Shown: in pieces, positions 11,901 through 23,490 of the stretch
How positions within the stretch are numbered: position 1 is the first letter of the stretch
How the letters are laid out: every line of letters begins with the position of its first letter
Source: Marsupella aquatica
Taxonomy: Eukaryota; Marchantiophyta
Direction of reading: 5' to 3'
NCBI GenBank assembly: GCA_973895155.1
Contig: OZ316893.1
Span: forward strand, 1,054,001 to 1,118,000
DNA: 64,000 nt
Notes under the pieces: model-generated
Told to the model about the DNA's origin: nothing
Seen by the model: only the letters and a program-made list of their open reading frames with translations
The model's database searches: none
Translations under genes and position numbers: made by a program

Positions 11901-12960
11901 ATGATTATATAGCAAAGTATTAGATGATTGTACAAAATTGTGGGGACATTGCCATCCTGTAAGCCTTGCTCAAAACGTTCGTTTGTTGATTGAGTAGTCG
12001 TAGCAAAATAAGTTTTCCACCGATGTGCTTTTGTAGTCGCAAACAGAGTAACCATGACTAGAGTTGAGGTAACAGATCTGTAAGAAATTTTGAAGCCATC
12101 ACTTATTAAAAATGTTTTCCCAGACCGAATATTTTTTTTCATGATCATCAGACTTGTTGATCTAGCCCGCAATCTAGTCATGGGTGGGGATGCTCTAATG
12201 TACTCTGTTTTGTGTTAGGTGTCGGCTCACTTGGCACTACAGATTACAGGACAGCATTTTTGGTGGGCTCAGTTCCACGACTTCTACAGTTTTGGTTTTG
12301 TTTCCTTTTGGGCCCTTTTGGTCTTTCTCCTTGAATAGTTTGTCTTTTTTGCAGGTTCTGTTGATCTGTTTGGTCCGTTCCGGCCGGTTCATAATTTTTT
12401 TCTCTCGTTTTATGAAGGTTGCATTTTCCCAACTACAGTTGTATGGTTGTTCTGGTATGGCAGATTCTTCATTTCTTTTCCAAACAAAAACCAAAAGATA
12501 GGTGAGGAAAGACCCTCAGGCCCGTCATCCCTTCTACCAGTGAATGAATTTCCAAGTCGGCTTGAATTTTCTTCCCGCACAACTTAATGGAATCAGGAGA
12601 AAACAGCATACCGTAATTCTTCTTGAATTGCAGCATGCTCTTGCTCTTCACTAGCGAAGACATTTGTGGCGTGTGGACTATGGCAGAAGGTATTCTATGT
12701 TGCGAGCAAACAGGAGATTTTGATAGCGAGCAGATTTTGATAGCGAGACAATAATGGTTCCAAATTTCAGTTGCTTTTTGGTGCCCTTTACATTTTTTGT
12801 GTTTTTTAAGGATTCCAGATTGCTAGGGAGCTCGCTAGCAAAAAGGGAGTCCCCAAAAGGGATGTTACCAACCAGGTAGTTGATAGCTAGGCACTTGCAT
12901 GTAGAAAAATAAGGGTCATGCAGGAATTTTTTTTGCTCGTGCGAGTAAAATTTTTACTGT
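8961..12960. other. Intergenic region, no supported gene
   Basis: 8961 to about 9800 is probably the 3' flank of the F-box gene. Around 10741-10800 there is a stretch (GATAATTAAAATAGTTTGGG) related to the ends of the MITE at 53.58-53.90 kb, so a decayed copy is likely. Several 60-110 codon frames between 10.8 and 12.7 kb lack motifs and overlap each other in different phases. No RNA gene was recognised. Confidence 0.45.
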
Positions 12961-12964
12961 TTGC

Positions 12965-13096
12965 TCGCAAGTTACAACTACCCCTATCTCGCAAGTTACA
13001 ACTACCCCTATGGCAGAGGCAGACAAATCCTTCTCATCTTATTCGCAAGTTACAATTACCCCTATGGCAGAGGCAGACAAATCCTTCTCATCTTAG
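12965..13096. repeat. Tandem repeat, 54-bp unit plus a short leading piece
   Basis: Units beginning TCGCAAGTTACAACTACCCC start at 12965 (truncated after 24 bases), 12989 and 13043. The last two are 54 bp each and nearly identical. This suggests recent slippage or unequal exchange about 500 bp upstream of the sorbitol dehydrogenase start. Confidence 0.8.
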
Positions 13097-13598
13097 TCGA
13101 CTATGATTGTCTTCACGTTAACGTGGCAGTGTGTTCGGCCCGGAGCCTCCTAGACAACGGAACGGTACCTCCACGTGCAACGAAATGCAGCCACGGAGAG
13201 AGCTGCGCTGGACAGTGCTGACTGCACTTAGTCTCATACGATACCCACGTGCTGCTTGGATTGGCTCAGACTTTGCACATAGTTGCTGCCAAATAAAAGG
13301 AAAATCGGTCAAGTTCGATTTAAAGAAGTCGAAGAAAATCTATCTGCCTTGCTATGTAGGTAGCTTAGACAATTCTTGAGCTTGCGTCGTGAATGTCCGC
13401 CTCGGATATAAACTTGTCCAGCGGTGAAGAGCAAAGTACTTACTGTAATTGGCACTGGCAGTTGAAAGGCTCATCCTGGTGAAGACATCTTCGGATTTTG
13501 GTTCTCCGAACGTAGATCGAGCTGTAAAACTTTGGCGTTAACCTCACTAACCCGGAACAGATTTCAATTGGAGTGGATTTACTATAGTACAGATCATC

Positions 13599-16079
13599 AT
13601 GGCCACTCTGAGACAGAGACCTGAGGCAGTTCCAACGAACAAGGAGAGTTCTTCGCAAAATGGAGAAGCAAAAGCGAAAGGGGAGAACATGGCAGTGTGG
13701 CTGACAGCAAAGGAGAAGCTGGAAATGAAGCCTTTTAAGCTCCCGGAAAAGCTCGGTCCGTTGTTCATCTTTCTTGTCTAGTTACAAATGCACTTCTGTC
13801 TTAGCGACGTCGCGGCTTCCACAATTCCAGTCACCAAAATTTTCGTTCAGCTGTTTGATTCTGGAATCTTGAACTGTGTCTGCACATCAGTAGCAGCCAG
13901 ACTATGAATGTAACTCGGCTGCTTTTGTAGATATCTATCTTAGGTGATTCAGTTGTGCTCCTCGAATGCAAGACCTTGACATCTTGTCTTCGTTTATTCC
14001 TGATGGCCTTGTTCAATTTATTGCTTCTGGATCAGGGCCTAAAGAAGTTAGAATTCGCATGAAAGCCGTGGGCATCTGTGGAAGTGACACATCGTATGTC
14101 AAGGTAACTGTAGTCAAATTGACAGAAATTAACTGGCTCTCATCTTATTAGCGGCAGATTTTGGGTTATCTGTTCGACATGGCATCGTAGAATTAGCAAC
14201 TCTTTCATAGAGAATGTGGATCTTTCAGATGTAGTTCGATCTGTCAGTTCTGAGTTGCTTTCTTCGGATTTATGAGTATCACTGATTGAGGGGTCTGATA
14301 ACACTGATGATAAGTTTGTGGTCAAATAATTCCAATGAGTTGGATCAAATACACAGAAATGTTCTGAAGACAGCATTCACCTCCTCATATATGATTGTCA
14401 ATGCTATTGTTCTCCATGACATTGTATTCGGCTCAAGGATGCATTCATATTGTTTACATGTGAATGCGTGTTGCAGACAATGTGCTGTGGGGACTATGTA
14501 GTGAAGGAGCCAATGGTCATGGGACATGAATGTGCCGGGGAAATAGCAGAGGTTGGCAGCGAGGTGGGCCATTTGGTTCCAGGTGATCGGGTTGCCTTAG
14601 AACCGGGTATCTCATGTGGCTTATGCAGCTATTGCAAGACTGGCATCTATAATTTGTGTCCCAAAATGAAATTCTTTGCCACTCCACCTATCGATGGATG
14701 CCTTGCTGAACAGGTTTGTGCCATTCACTCACATATAAACCTTCACGAAGCTTCAGACTATTACTTTGGCAATTTTTTCATGAAAAATTTGGATGGACGA
14801 CTGGTCTACGATGGACTCGTACATACTTTCGAATCGTTGCTTTTGAATTCCTCTGTTATCAGGTGCTTTCCCTGGAACTGACTTCGTTGGCTTGCTGCCA
14901 TGCAGATTATACATCCTGCAGACTTGTGTTTCAAGCTGCCTGACTGCCTGACCTTGGAGGAGGGTGCAATGTGCGAGCCCCTCAGTGTTGGGGTGCATGC
15001 CTGTCGCCGAACTTCCATTGGACCAGATACTAAGGTCCTGATTATTGGTGGTGGTCCTATTGGATTGATCAGTGTACTTTGCGCCCGGGCCTTCGGATCT
15101 CCGCGCGTTGTCATTGCCGATGTTGGCGAGCAGAAGTTGGCGATGGCTAAGAACCTTGGGGCAGATGCTACCGTCTTTGTTTCCAGAGACGAGAAGGTCC
15201 CAGCTTGCACTTGCACTACGTTTTGGTAGTCATAAGCATTTTTGGGGCGGTCATTGTTTCGCAGATTTTACAAGGGTCGTCAAGTTTATGGAGATGAAAG
15301 AGTTCTAGTTTGCACTTAAACCCTATTTTTGCTGTTGGCATCAAAATGTCGTCTGGAGGAAAAGCTCGACTCCTGATTGACGTGGTCAATTTTGGAGCAG
15401 AAGGTTTTGTATGGAAAACCTTCTGCTCCAAAATTGACCACGTCAATCAGGAGTAGAGCTGAAAACAAGCAAAGTATCAGACAGACTGATGATATGTTTG
15501 GGCGTTTGAGCAGGACATTGAGAAAGAAGTGAAGGAATGTCAGGAAGCCATGGGCGGTCCTATAGATGTTACGCTCGACTGCGTGGGGCTGGAAAAAAGC
15601 ATGATTACTGCAATGAAAGCTACCAGACCTGGTGGAAAAGTTTGCATGGTTGGCATGCGTGGCACCAACATGAATCTACCCATTGCAGCTGCGGCTTCTA
15701 GGTGAGCAAACTTTTCGTCCTCATCTGTCTGTATCCAATAATATATATATCAGTGAAGGATAAGCTAAAGGTGGTGATCTCTGGCAAGCTGCAAGTCCAG
15801 AAAACATTAAAGGGTTCTGCTTCTTTATCCACAACACTAGTTCTTCCTATTTGTACTGATTTGAAAGTTTTGTTCGAATGTGGCAGGGAAGTTGATATGT
15901 TTGGGGGATTCAGATACAGAAACACCTATCCATTGTGCCTCGAATTGCTCTCGACTCGTAAAGTAGATGTTCGTCCTCTCATCACACACCACTACGGTTT
16001 TACATTAGATGAGGTCGTCGAGGCTTTTCACAAGGGTGCCCATGACAAGAGTGCAGTGAAGATCATGTTCCACCTGTAG
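13599..16079 (+). CDS. SDH: Sorbitol (polyol) dehydrogenase, six exons
   Basis: Exons 13599-13755, 14036-14103, 14477-14713, 14906-15196, 15514-15701 and 15887-16079 join in frame at GT-AG borders to give 377 residues, close to the plant family (about 364). The enzyme oxidises sorbitol and related polyols to ketoses with NAD, probably in the cytosol. Visible residues are the catalytic zinc ligands Cys67 (GICGSD), His92 and Glu93 (GHECAG) and Glu178 (CEPLSV). Four structural-zinc cysteines are at 122, 125, 128 and 136. The Rossmann glycine motif is GGGPIGL (202-208), with an acidic residue in VVIADV that favours NAD over NADP. The start is the first ATG matching the plant N-terminus (ENMAVWL). 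All zinc ligands are intact, so it should be active. Intron 4 carries a strong foldback, listed separately. Confidence 0.92.
15363..15460. repeat. Near-perfect 46-bp foldback in SDH intron 4
   Basis: 15363-15408 pairs with 15415-15460 at 45 of 46 positions around a 6-base loop (GTATGG). Transcripts of the host gene would form a long, almost perfect hairpin inside the intron. It lies wholly between the donor at 15197 and the acceptor at 15513, so it does not alter the protein. Possible origins are a tiny foldback MITE, a young small-RNA precursor, or an inverted-duplication event. An assembly artefact is less likely because one mismatch distinguishes the arms. Confidence 0.9.
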
Positions 16080-16089
16080 AGTAATCGAA

Positions 16090-18430
16090 TTTTGCTTCCA
16101 ACTCGTACAGCAAGAGCAGTGAAGTTTGTGTGCAGTTGAAAGTGAAAGTGACATGTGCAATCTCTGAAAGAATTAGACCCATGAACAAGAAAGCGTCTTC
16201 TCAAAAAATCGCTTGGCAAAGAAGTGGAGTGAAGGTGATATTGAAGCTACAAAACCCACTAAATCGGCAGTGAAGTTCGTTGGATTTTAAAATTGCCAGC
16301 GAGACATTACAGAGTTCTCACAAGCTTGGCAAAGAAGAGGAGTCGAGGCGATAGTGAAGCTACCAAATAACAAAATCAGCAGCGAAGTTAGTTGGATTGT
16401 AATAGGGAATTGAACTAGGATGAGGTGTATGGTTGTCATGTACAGCCCTCCACTTAACACCTTTCTCAAATTATGATATGATGCAATCTCCCTAGGCAAT
16501 TTCCACCATCAAACAGGTTTGCCAACTGGATGTGTTGGACAAAAAGGTTTTTGAGGATCACAAAAGCTTGTTGATAATTGATGGCCCTACCACTCCCTGA
16601 GGACCCTAACATTTTAGGCACAAGCATGCAGAAGTAATGGAAAACAAACAAGAGACTAGCTGATTCCCATGCAATTCACTTAAGGTTTATCAGGAGGAGT
16701 GCACCAGAGTTTTTAAATCAATGAGTATATGGTGTATAATCATTGATTTAAAGAAAACAGTGAGGTTTATTATGGTATGGAAGAATGTTTTATGTCGTAT
16801 ATGTCATATTTTGATGTCCGAGAAAGGAACACCTAGTAGTCCGTAATCACACATCCAAAATGTGAGAATATATGGTGTACACTCATTGATTTAAAGAAAA
16901 TGATGAATTTTATCATGGTATGAAGGAATGTTGTATATGTCAAATTTTGATCTACAGTTATCTAGACCCCAGACCCCCTAGTAGTCGAGGAGGCAAACGT
17001 GCACTATGTCGTCAATCAAACAACCAGACCCACCTAGAAGTTTTTGCATGAATGGGAGAGTTGTTAAACTGCACACTCCATGAATTTGAGTTGCAAGAAC
17101 AATCATAATTCTTAGACCCTGAATTGTAACCAGTCTAATTTATTTGAAAAGCAGGCAAACCTGTGGCGTCAGCCCAGAAATCAGATCCACCTAGAACTTT
17201 TTGCATTAACGAGACATATTTATTTATTGAACTGCTGTGTAATCTAATTCTTAGGACCTGAGAATAACCAGTCTAATTTGAGAGAGACCTAATTTGTTAC
17301 TTGATGGACCCTTAAATTTAAAAGTGATATTTGATGGACCCTTAAACTTAGAAGTGATATTTGATGGAACCTATGAGGCCCGTTGGATTTTGGGTATGTT
17401 ATTGAAGGTCTATTAATGGTCTATTAGTGGTCCATCAAGAAACACTTTTCATTTTGAGGGTCCATCATTATACCTCTCAATTTAGTTTACTTGAAAAGCA
17501 CTATGCTTTCCATGGGCATCTCATAATGCTTCACAATGAGCATGTCTGAGAAACAAAAGAGGCAAGAATCTCATAGATATGGGTTAAAGCCATTGCATTT
17601 TCTTCCAAAGGAGAGTAGCTTCAACCACTGAGCAATGTCAACAATCCCTAAATTTGATGGTTATCAATTCTCAAGAGGCACAGAACTATCTACACAAATG
17701 ATTAGTAATCACTAGCCTGAATGCTTGAGCTTCCAATTCCACCCCATAGCTTAGCTTATTAGGTGGATATGAGAGTGTAACAACCCACAATGCAGAAGCC
17801 TGAAAGCTTCTTCTTCAGCTCTCTCCTGAGTGGGGTGGAAGAGGAACTCTAAACCCATTCCAAGGTCTTCAAGCTTTTCGTTCTGCTTTCCAAAAGTTTG
17901 TAAGAGATTAATCTATGAAAACCATGCTAAGGAGCCTAACAAGATTTCCCAAAGAATAATTAATTAATGGAAATTTCAGTCAGTGGGACAAGGTTTTAGG
18001 TAGCTTTTGTGAAACTTGGAAAACCATTCCAATGAATAGTTTAAGAATATTCTAACCATATTTTGAGATAAGCACTAACGTAAAAGATGAAATATAAATA
18101 AGCCATTTCAAGACAGTCCTACAATTTTAAAGGTAAAAATATAATATTTTTGCGCAAGGCATAGGCAACTGGACCTTGCCACGTCACACAAAACGATAAT
18201 GGCCTCCATTCTTCATGAGACCCTTAAAGTAACACCTGGCAACTTCCGATTCAACAAGAGCAGTAGTACACTGGCTTCCACTCTTGATGACAGTTTTTAA
18301 AAGAATACTTGGCAGCTTTTGATTTACGAAGAACAGTAGTACAATGCAAAAACTTAATGACCTTAAAGTAGCATTTTACTCAAAGTGGGCACCTAAATAA
18401 GAGGCCTTCAATTCTAATGGAAACGTTTGT
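16090..18430. repeat. AT-rich region of diverged tandem and inverted repeats
   Basis: 16722 onward and 16860 onward are two diverged copies (period about 139) sharing ATATGGTGTA and CATTGATTTAAAGAAAA. 17029 and 17189 start another pair (period about 155) with CCACCTAGAA and TTTTTGCAT. 17301-17326 and 17443-17468 form inverted ends (GATGGACCCT type) of a possible 168-bp MITE. No frame longer than 60 codons and no gene motif was seen. This looks like old transposon debris. Confidence 0.5.
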
Positions 18431-20031
18431 GGGTTCCCGCCACGATGCTCATATGAAGTAAGAGGGTTTAGGGTTTACGCTTGTTCGAAGCGTTTCGGGG
18501 TTCCGTTGAACTTCGGAAATCCAGCTCTCTCTCGTCAACATTTCGGAGGATTCACTCTCGCTCTCACTCGTTTCTGTACGAGTTCTCAACGAGCTCAAGT
18601 TTGTGCGGTGATTCCACTTCTCAGCGTTCGGAATCATTCCCACGTTCTGATCGAAGTACCGTCTGTTGTAATGCAGTGTAGGGTTTGATCACAACGCGCC
18701 TAATGAATCGTCCATGAAGTCGCACCCCTAAGAATTGCTCAGAGCTTTTGCGGAACCATTCTGTGTGATGGTGGATGTTCCGATTAGAAGACGTGGTGGA
18801 TTTGCATTCTTACTCGCGTCTGGGGCTCGGTGGAGGACACCATTCTGCAGAACAGCTTTAATCCAGGACCGGACTCTGTCGGATGACAGGTGATGATGCA
18901 ATGTGTAGTGTCTTGCAGCTTTCCTCGATTGTATCTTGTACGGTGCTTGGCTGTGTGTGTTGGTGGTAGTTTTGCAAGCATCCAGTGCTGCGTTGCCAGA
19001 ATCTGGTACAAGAGATCCCAAAGAAAGCAGGTTCTCTTTTCGCTGATCTGTAAGGTCTCCAAGTCTCTTGCCAACAGTGTACTTGTGTTCGGAGTCCACG
19101 GGTAGTGTGCTCTTCACTTCAGCAGTGATTCGTGCATAGGGTTCGTTCTAGTCCCTGTATTTTACGCATTTAGCTGTGTTCGTATCCAAGATTTTTCGTC
19201 TATCTTTCCTTCGATGTTATGTCGCTAGACGAAATTTACCGAGGTCTCACTTTGAATTTTGTAATGCAGAAGTCGATTTTTAATGTGACCGACCTACAAT
19301 TATGCGGGTTAGGACCGTCGTTGGGGAGGGCGAGGAAAGCTCTGATCGTTGGAGAAGGTCATTGATGATGTGGTAAGTTCGAAGTGGTCTCTGTTTTTGA
19401 AACCTTTCTCGCTACTGCACTGTTACTTGATTTCATTCGAATTCGAATTCCCAGACTTGTGGATGCTGAGTCCTTCAGTTAGATTGGGCTTGAGCCTTCC
19501 GGTCTCCAGGGATGAGCGGGACTGATGGGAAGTTCTCGATCAGTTTTTCGTAAGACCGCTTGCAGGATCTCGGAATGGGCCGTTTTCGGGATGGCTCCGG
19601 TTGCGTCCATTCGACCAGCCATTGTCTAATAGCCAAGTTGTCGAACACGTCTCTGCACTATAGTGTCGCATTTGGCCTCCATTAAGGAACGGCTTGCCAC
19701 TCCTCGTTGCAGATTGACCACGCCTCGCACAAATTTTGCCAAACCCTGGAACCTTGAACGACGTCTGTATGGTCTCCAACGAACATCCACCTGAAATCTT
19801 TGATTCCGCAATTGCTCTTTGACATGTTCCTTCTGGATTGCTGCAGAATTGCGCGGAGAACCCTAAACCTTCTGCAAGCTTCCTTGTCAAGGTTTTACCT
19901 GCCAGTCGTCGGGTTTGCGCTGGTATCGATATTAGATCTATTTGTCCGTGTTGGAATCATTCTCTCTGGTTTTGATCAAAGTAGGGTCTGGTGCTAGTTT
20001 ACGGTCTACCTGAGGAAGTATTGGGCAAGGA
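18430..20031 (+). promoter_or_regulatory. Promoter and 5' leader of NDC1
   Basis: Transition from AT-rich repeats to GC-richer sequence at about 18430. A telo-box-like GGGTTTAGGGTTTA at 18463-18476 is a motif common in promoters of plant housekeeping genes. A good donor (GTGGTAAGTTCG, about 19372) suggests a leader intron before the start codon at 20032, but the acceptor cannot be chosen by eye. The many short overlapping frames are not conserved. Confidence 0.4.
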
Positions 20032-21747
20032 ATGGGGTCGCCAGTTGCAGCGTTTGTATGGAGAGAGGTAGTTGGAAAGAGATGGATAAGATGTGCAGTG
20101 TGGCAAGCAGCTATCTCTTCAGGCATATTTCTGGTCTGGGAGCTCCTTCTTAAGTTGTGCTCTCGACGTGCCGATGGTGTCATTGAGGCTCCAATTCTCT
20201 CCGCCTTGTGGACATGCATGAGGTTTTTCTTGTTCCAAACATCGCAGATGTGCTTCTTGTTAGGACAGACATTCATTTCGGAGCCCGAGGAGAGGGAAAT
20301 GGCTTCAATGGTAGATTTAGCTAGCGAAATGTGGAAACGGGTTTGGAGAGCCGCCGTGGGTTCGCGGGGTGAAGAGTCTACGGCGGACATATCTGATATG
20401 CGGACGAAGGTTCGAGCCAAACTAGACTATATTTCGTTCGCTATCCTATGCGTTGTTTCAGGCGTCATGGGTTTCGTCTCGCTCTTGTCATCGCCTGTGT
20501 CTTCCGTGGGAACGAGTTCTTTGGACATAGGTCTGCGTGGAGCTACCCTTGGCTTTGTTTATACCGCTCTGCAGTCCTACCAAAAGAAACTCAGTCTCTC
20601 GGTGCCTGTAATTCAGCGACGGCTATATTTCTCCTTCAAGATGGGCATCCCTCCTGCTGTCACCACAAGCTGTAAGCTGGCTTTGGCTCTGCTACCTATT
20701 GGGGAAACTGTATCACAACTTCTCGCTTTCAAAACTGGAGTAAAATCAGATGCGGATTCTCTCACATTAGTTCTCTGGTGGCAGCCATGGTTTGCAGCTG
20801 GGGCCTTCATTATGTGCCTTTCCTGGGAGGTTGGTCACCATCTCGTGCAGGTTTTACTTACAAAGCTTCACGAGTTTGCTCCTCCTTTGGGCTCCCCTTC
20901 TGCTGAAAAGAATCCTACTGATCTGTTGCTGATGATTTTGGAAGAGCCTCCTCAAGAGACGGGTTCTCTGGTCCAGTACCACGCTTTCCTTGACCTTTGC
21001 AACGTCTCTGAAACCAATGTAGACACATGGCGTAGGGCAGCAATTTTTGAGGAAACAGGAGACACGTACGGGAGATTAATCGATGTATGCTTGAAGAGAT
21101 TGGATGGTCTCACCGCCCTTTTGGCGCTAGGCTTAGAGGGTAGTGAAGCTGACAAGGGTATTGATTCCCTCAGGCGGCAGATTGAATCACCTGATGGCGA
21201 TTATCGGCGTGTCATCTTTCAGCAAGGAGATGTGTCGAGTTCTTTCCAGAATTTTCAGATATGTGTTCTATGTGCGAGAATAGTGGCTTCATTGACATCT
21301 AGCTCCCGGAGTGAGGACAAATATGGAGTTGCCCAGCTGCATTGTTGCAATGCGGCTGTTGTTTCATCTCTCCTATCATGTTTACTTGTTCTTGAGGTCT
21401 ACCTTGGGAGAAGGAGCAGTGCAAGCGGTGTAACGTTTGCCCAGAAGAGTGTGAATTGGACAGTTCCCGGCAGAGGTGCATTCGTTGAGAAAGATAAGAG
21501 AAAGTCCAATCCATTTGGCAAGCGGACTGTCTTGCACAAGAAAGCGTACGCTCTGGGGGACGTCCTTCGAACATGTTTGTATCAAATTGTTTATGCATTT
21601 TCTGAGGAAATGGTATTGTTAGGATCCGGGCGTAAAGGGAACTTATTGGCTTCGAAGGACTGGGTGAGTGAGAAAAAGCCTGTATACGGTACCCATGATA
21701 TGCACGTCCAGAAGCTGATAGCATTCTTACCATACCAGGTTGGTTAG
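20032..21747 (+). CDS. NDC1: Nuclear pore membrane nucleoporin NDC1
   Basis: Single coding exon of 571 residues (Arabidopsis NDC1 is about 520). NDC1 anchors the nuclear pore complex in the pore membrane and helps its assembly. The N-terminal half shows about six hydrophobic segments (roughly 19-42, 58-81, 134-154, 168-183, 204-227, 250-276), as expected for the family. The C-terminal half has the plant NDC1 signatures NVDTWRRAAIFEETGDTY, VAQLHCCNAAVVSSLLSCL and, near the end, YGTHDMHVQKL. The stop at 21747 comes where the plant protein ends, so no downstream exon is needed. The ATG is the first in frame and precedes the first membrane segment. The basic stretch near 480-500 differs most from the plant family and may be disordered. 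Confidence 0.9.
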   Translation: MGSPVAAFVWREVVGKRWIRCAVWQAAISSGIFLVWELLLKLCSRRADGVIEAPILSALWTCMRFFLFQTSQMCFLLGQTFISEPEEREMASMVDLASEMWKRVWRAAVGSRGEESTADISDMRTKVRAKLDYISFAILCVVSGVMGFVSLLSSPVSSVGTSSLDIGLRGATLGFVYTALQSYQKKLSLSVPVIQRRLYFSFKMGIPPAVTTSCKLALALLPIGETVSQLLAFKTGVKSDADSLTLVLWWQPWFAAGAFIMCLSWEVGHHLVQVLLTKLHEFAPPLGSPSAEKNPTDLLLMILEEPPQETGSLVQYHAFLDLCNVSETNVDTWRRAAIFEETGDTYGRLIDVCLKRLDGLTALLALGLEGSEADKGIDSLRRQIESPDGDYRRVIFQQGDVSSSFQNFQICVLCARIVASLTSSSRSEDKYGVAQLHCCNAAVVSSLLSCLLVLEVYLGRRSSASGVTFAQKSVNWTVPGRGAFVEKDKRKSNPFGKRTVLHKKAYALGDVLRTCLYQIVYAFSEEMVLLGSGRKGNLLASKDWVSEKKPVYGTHDMHVQKLIAFLPYQVG

Positions 21748-23210
21748 TTTATTCCGCATGCGTCTCATTTAGTAAAATTGTTCAGGAGGTGTCTCGAATG
21801 CTGTGATGTTCGAGGGCCTAGGCTTTTAAATTTTGTAAGGGATCCCCTTCAGGCAATTTTGCAGAGGGACAGCCCAACCAAGATTTTAGTTGTTCGGAGC
21901 ATTGTTCAACTCTAGTATTACATAGTTGATCGCAATTCCTTACTAGCTACATCTTACCAGCTCGAACTCTAACAGTGTGCCTGGAACTTCTCCATTGAAA
22001 ATAAGGGTGGTGCTACAGGCAGGCCAATTGGCGGTGAGTGTAGGAAGGAAGAGTAAAAGCAAAAGTCGGATAAAGTTGATCGCTGACCTTACTTTGGACA
22101 ATTTTTATCCGGATTGCCGAATTGTTGTTGTGCACACGTTGAGAAAACACTTGCTCGCAGACGATATAATGTTTGGATCCGCGATTGTGTTGCTTTGCTA
22201 ACATGTGAGGACTTCCATTTCCTCGATATATAATGGCACATTAATTAAAGGGTCCCTTTTTCAACCTATCTGTTTTAGAGACGGACACCTTGAGAGATCA
22301 GATGAGACTCCAGATTGTGAACATCAAAGTCTGTAAATACTTGAAAGATAGTTTATGGAGCCCCGCCTGCTTTATCAGCATTGTAATCTAGTGATAATCT
22401 ATGATAAGGTTTTTCTTGCCAACAGTAACTCTGATGTAAAACATTGAATTTGACTTTCTCACAGCAGATGACCTCAGAGTAAAGGTCTTTGGATTGATGA
22501 TTATTACGCATTCCCTGTCTCTCTCTTGCTCACATGCACCTCTTGCTCAATTGATTTGTTCATCGTCGTGGCCATGCTCAATATCTTTAGCCGCCTCTCT
22601 GGTTTCGCACTGTTTAAAGTAAACTTGCTGATGCGGAGGATGAATGAATGACTGGAAAACGCAACCTTTTTTTTCTGGATTAGTTTTGCTGGCGCCTCAC
22701 ATCTACCATGATTGTCAATTTTTCTCACTTGCCCGAATAGACAACCTGAAGATGAAGTAGGATTCAGAGTTTTGCTTGATGGACTTCCGGCTCGTCTTAG
22801 ACTTTTGTATGAACACAGTTGCAGGAGTTGATAATTTGTCAGTCACAGGTCGCCAAAGTTTCCATAGTGACTGGTAACAATGCTTGCGTTGTGTAGATTG
22901 AATCACCAAAAGTCAATGTAGTTCCCACATAACGCTTTAAGAGGGTCCTGATCTCAGAGTTTCAGACACGAATTCGAATGAACCTCTGTATCATTTGTCA
23001 TCTTAAAAATGGATAATGCAAGACAATGTCATGAGTGTCCTACCTGTTGCTCTTGCATGTACAGACAGAATCGATGTGTTGACCCCACAACACTGCAAAA
23101 GGGTATTGACTGTGGAGGCTTGAATACCAACTTGAATGAACCTATGTATCATGTGTTAATTTAAAATCAATTATGGAAGGAATTTACTTTGATGACTACC
23201 ATAATTCTGG
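21748..23210. other. 3' flank of NDC1 and intergenic DNA, nothing further seen
   Basis: Likely contains the NDC1 3' untranslated region (to about 22.3 kb). Frames at 21977-22201 and 22504-22909 are short, overlap frames on the other strand and show no motif. No RNA gene or repeat with a clear partner in the window was found. Confidence 0.4.
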
Positions 23211-23490
23211 GTTAGTTGCTTTTGATTAGTTCGATGGGAATTGCGACGGTTGAAGTGTACATTGAACACAATGCCATGGTGCTGTGTTTGGGGGAAGATG
23301 GTAGGTGTGGCTGCTTGTAATCTTTTGTTGTGCTCTTTGGGTGGAGCTGAACTTTGTGGTTCAGTTCTTGTTAGGGTCGTCCTTTTGTACTAAGTGTGGG
23401 AGCTCATCTTACCTTTTCTATACTTAATTCCGGCCTCTGAGCGGGAAAATTGTTCAACTATAGATTTTAACATGGTATCAGAGCCCTGGG
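23210..23490 (+). mobile_element. Ty1/copia LTR end with primer-binding site (relic)
   Basis: TGGTATCAGAGC at 23473-23484 is the classic primer-binding site of plant copia retrotransposons, complementary to initiator methionine tRNA. It directly follows a stretch ending in TTTTAACA, as an LTR ends in CA. The upstream LTR boundary could not be fixed. Downstream there is no gag, protease, integrase or reverse transcriptase frame, and no second LTR, so only a fragment of the element remains. Confidence 0.65.

Noticed and set aside
20032-22201. Additional NDC1 exon downstream, using a donor in CCATACCAGGTTGGT
   Set aside because: The frame stops two codons later, where the plant protein also ends; the frame at 21977-22201 has no NDC1 similarity.
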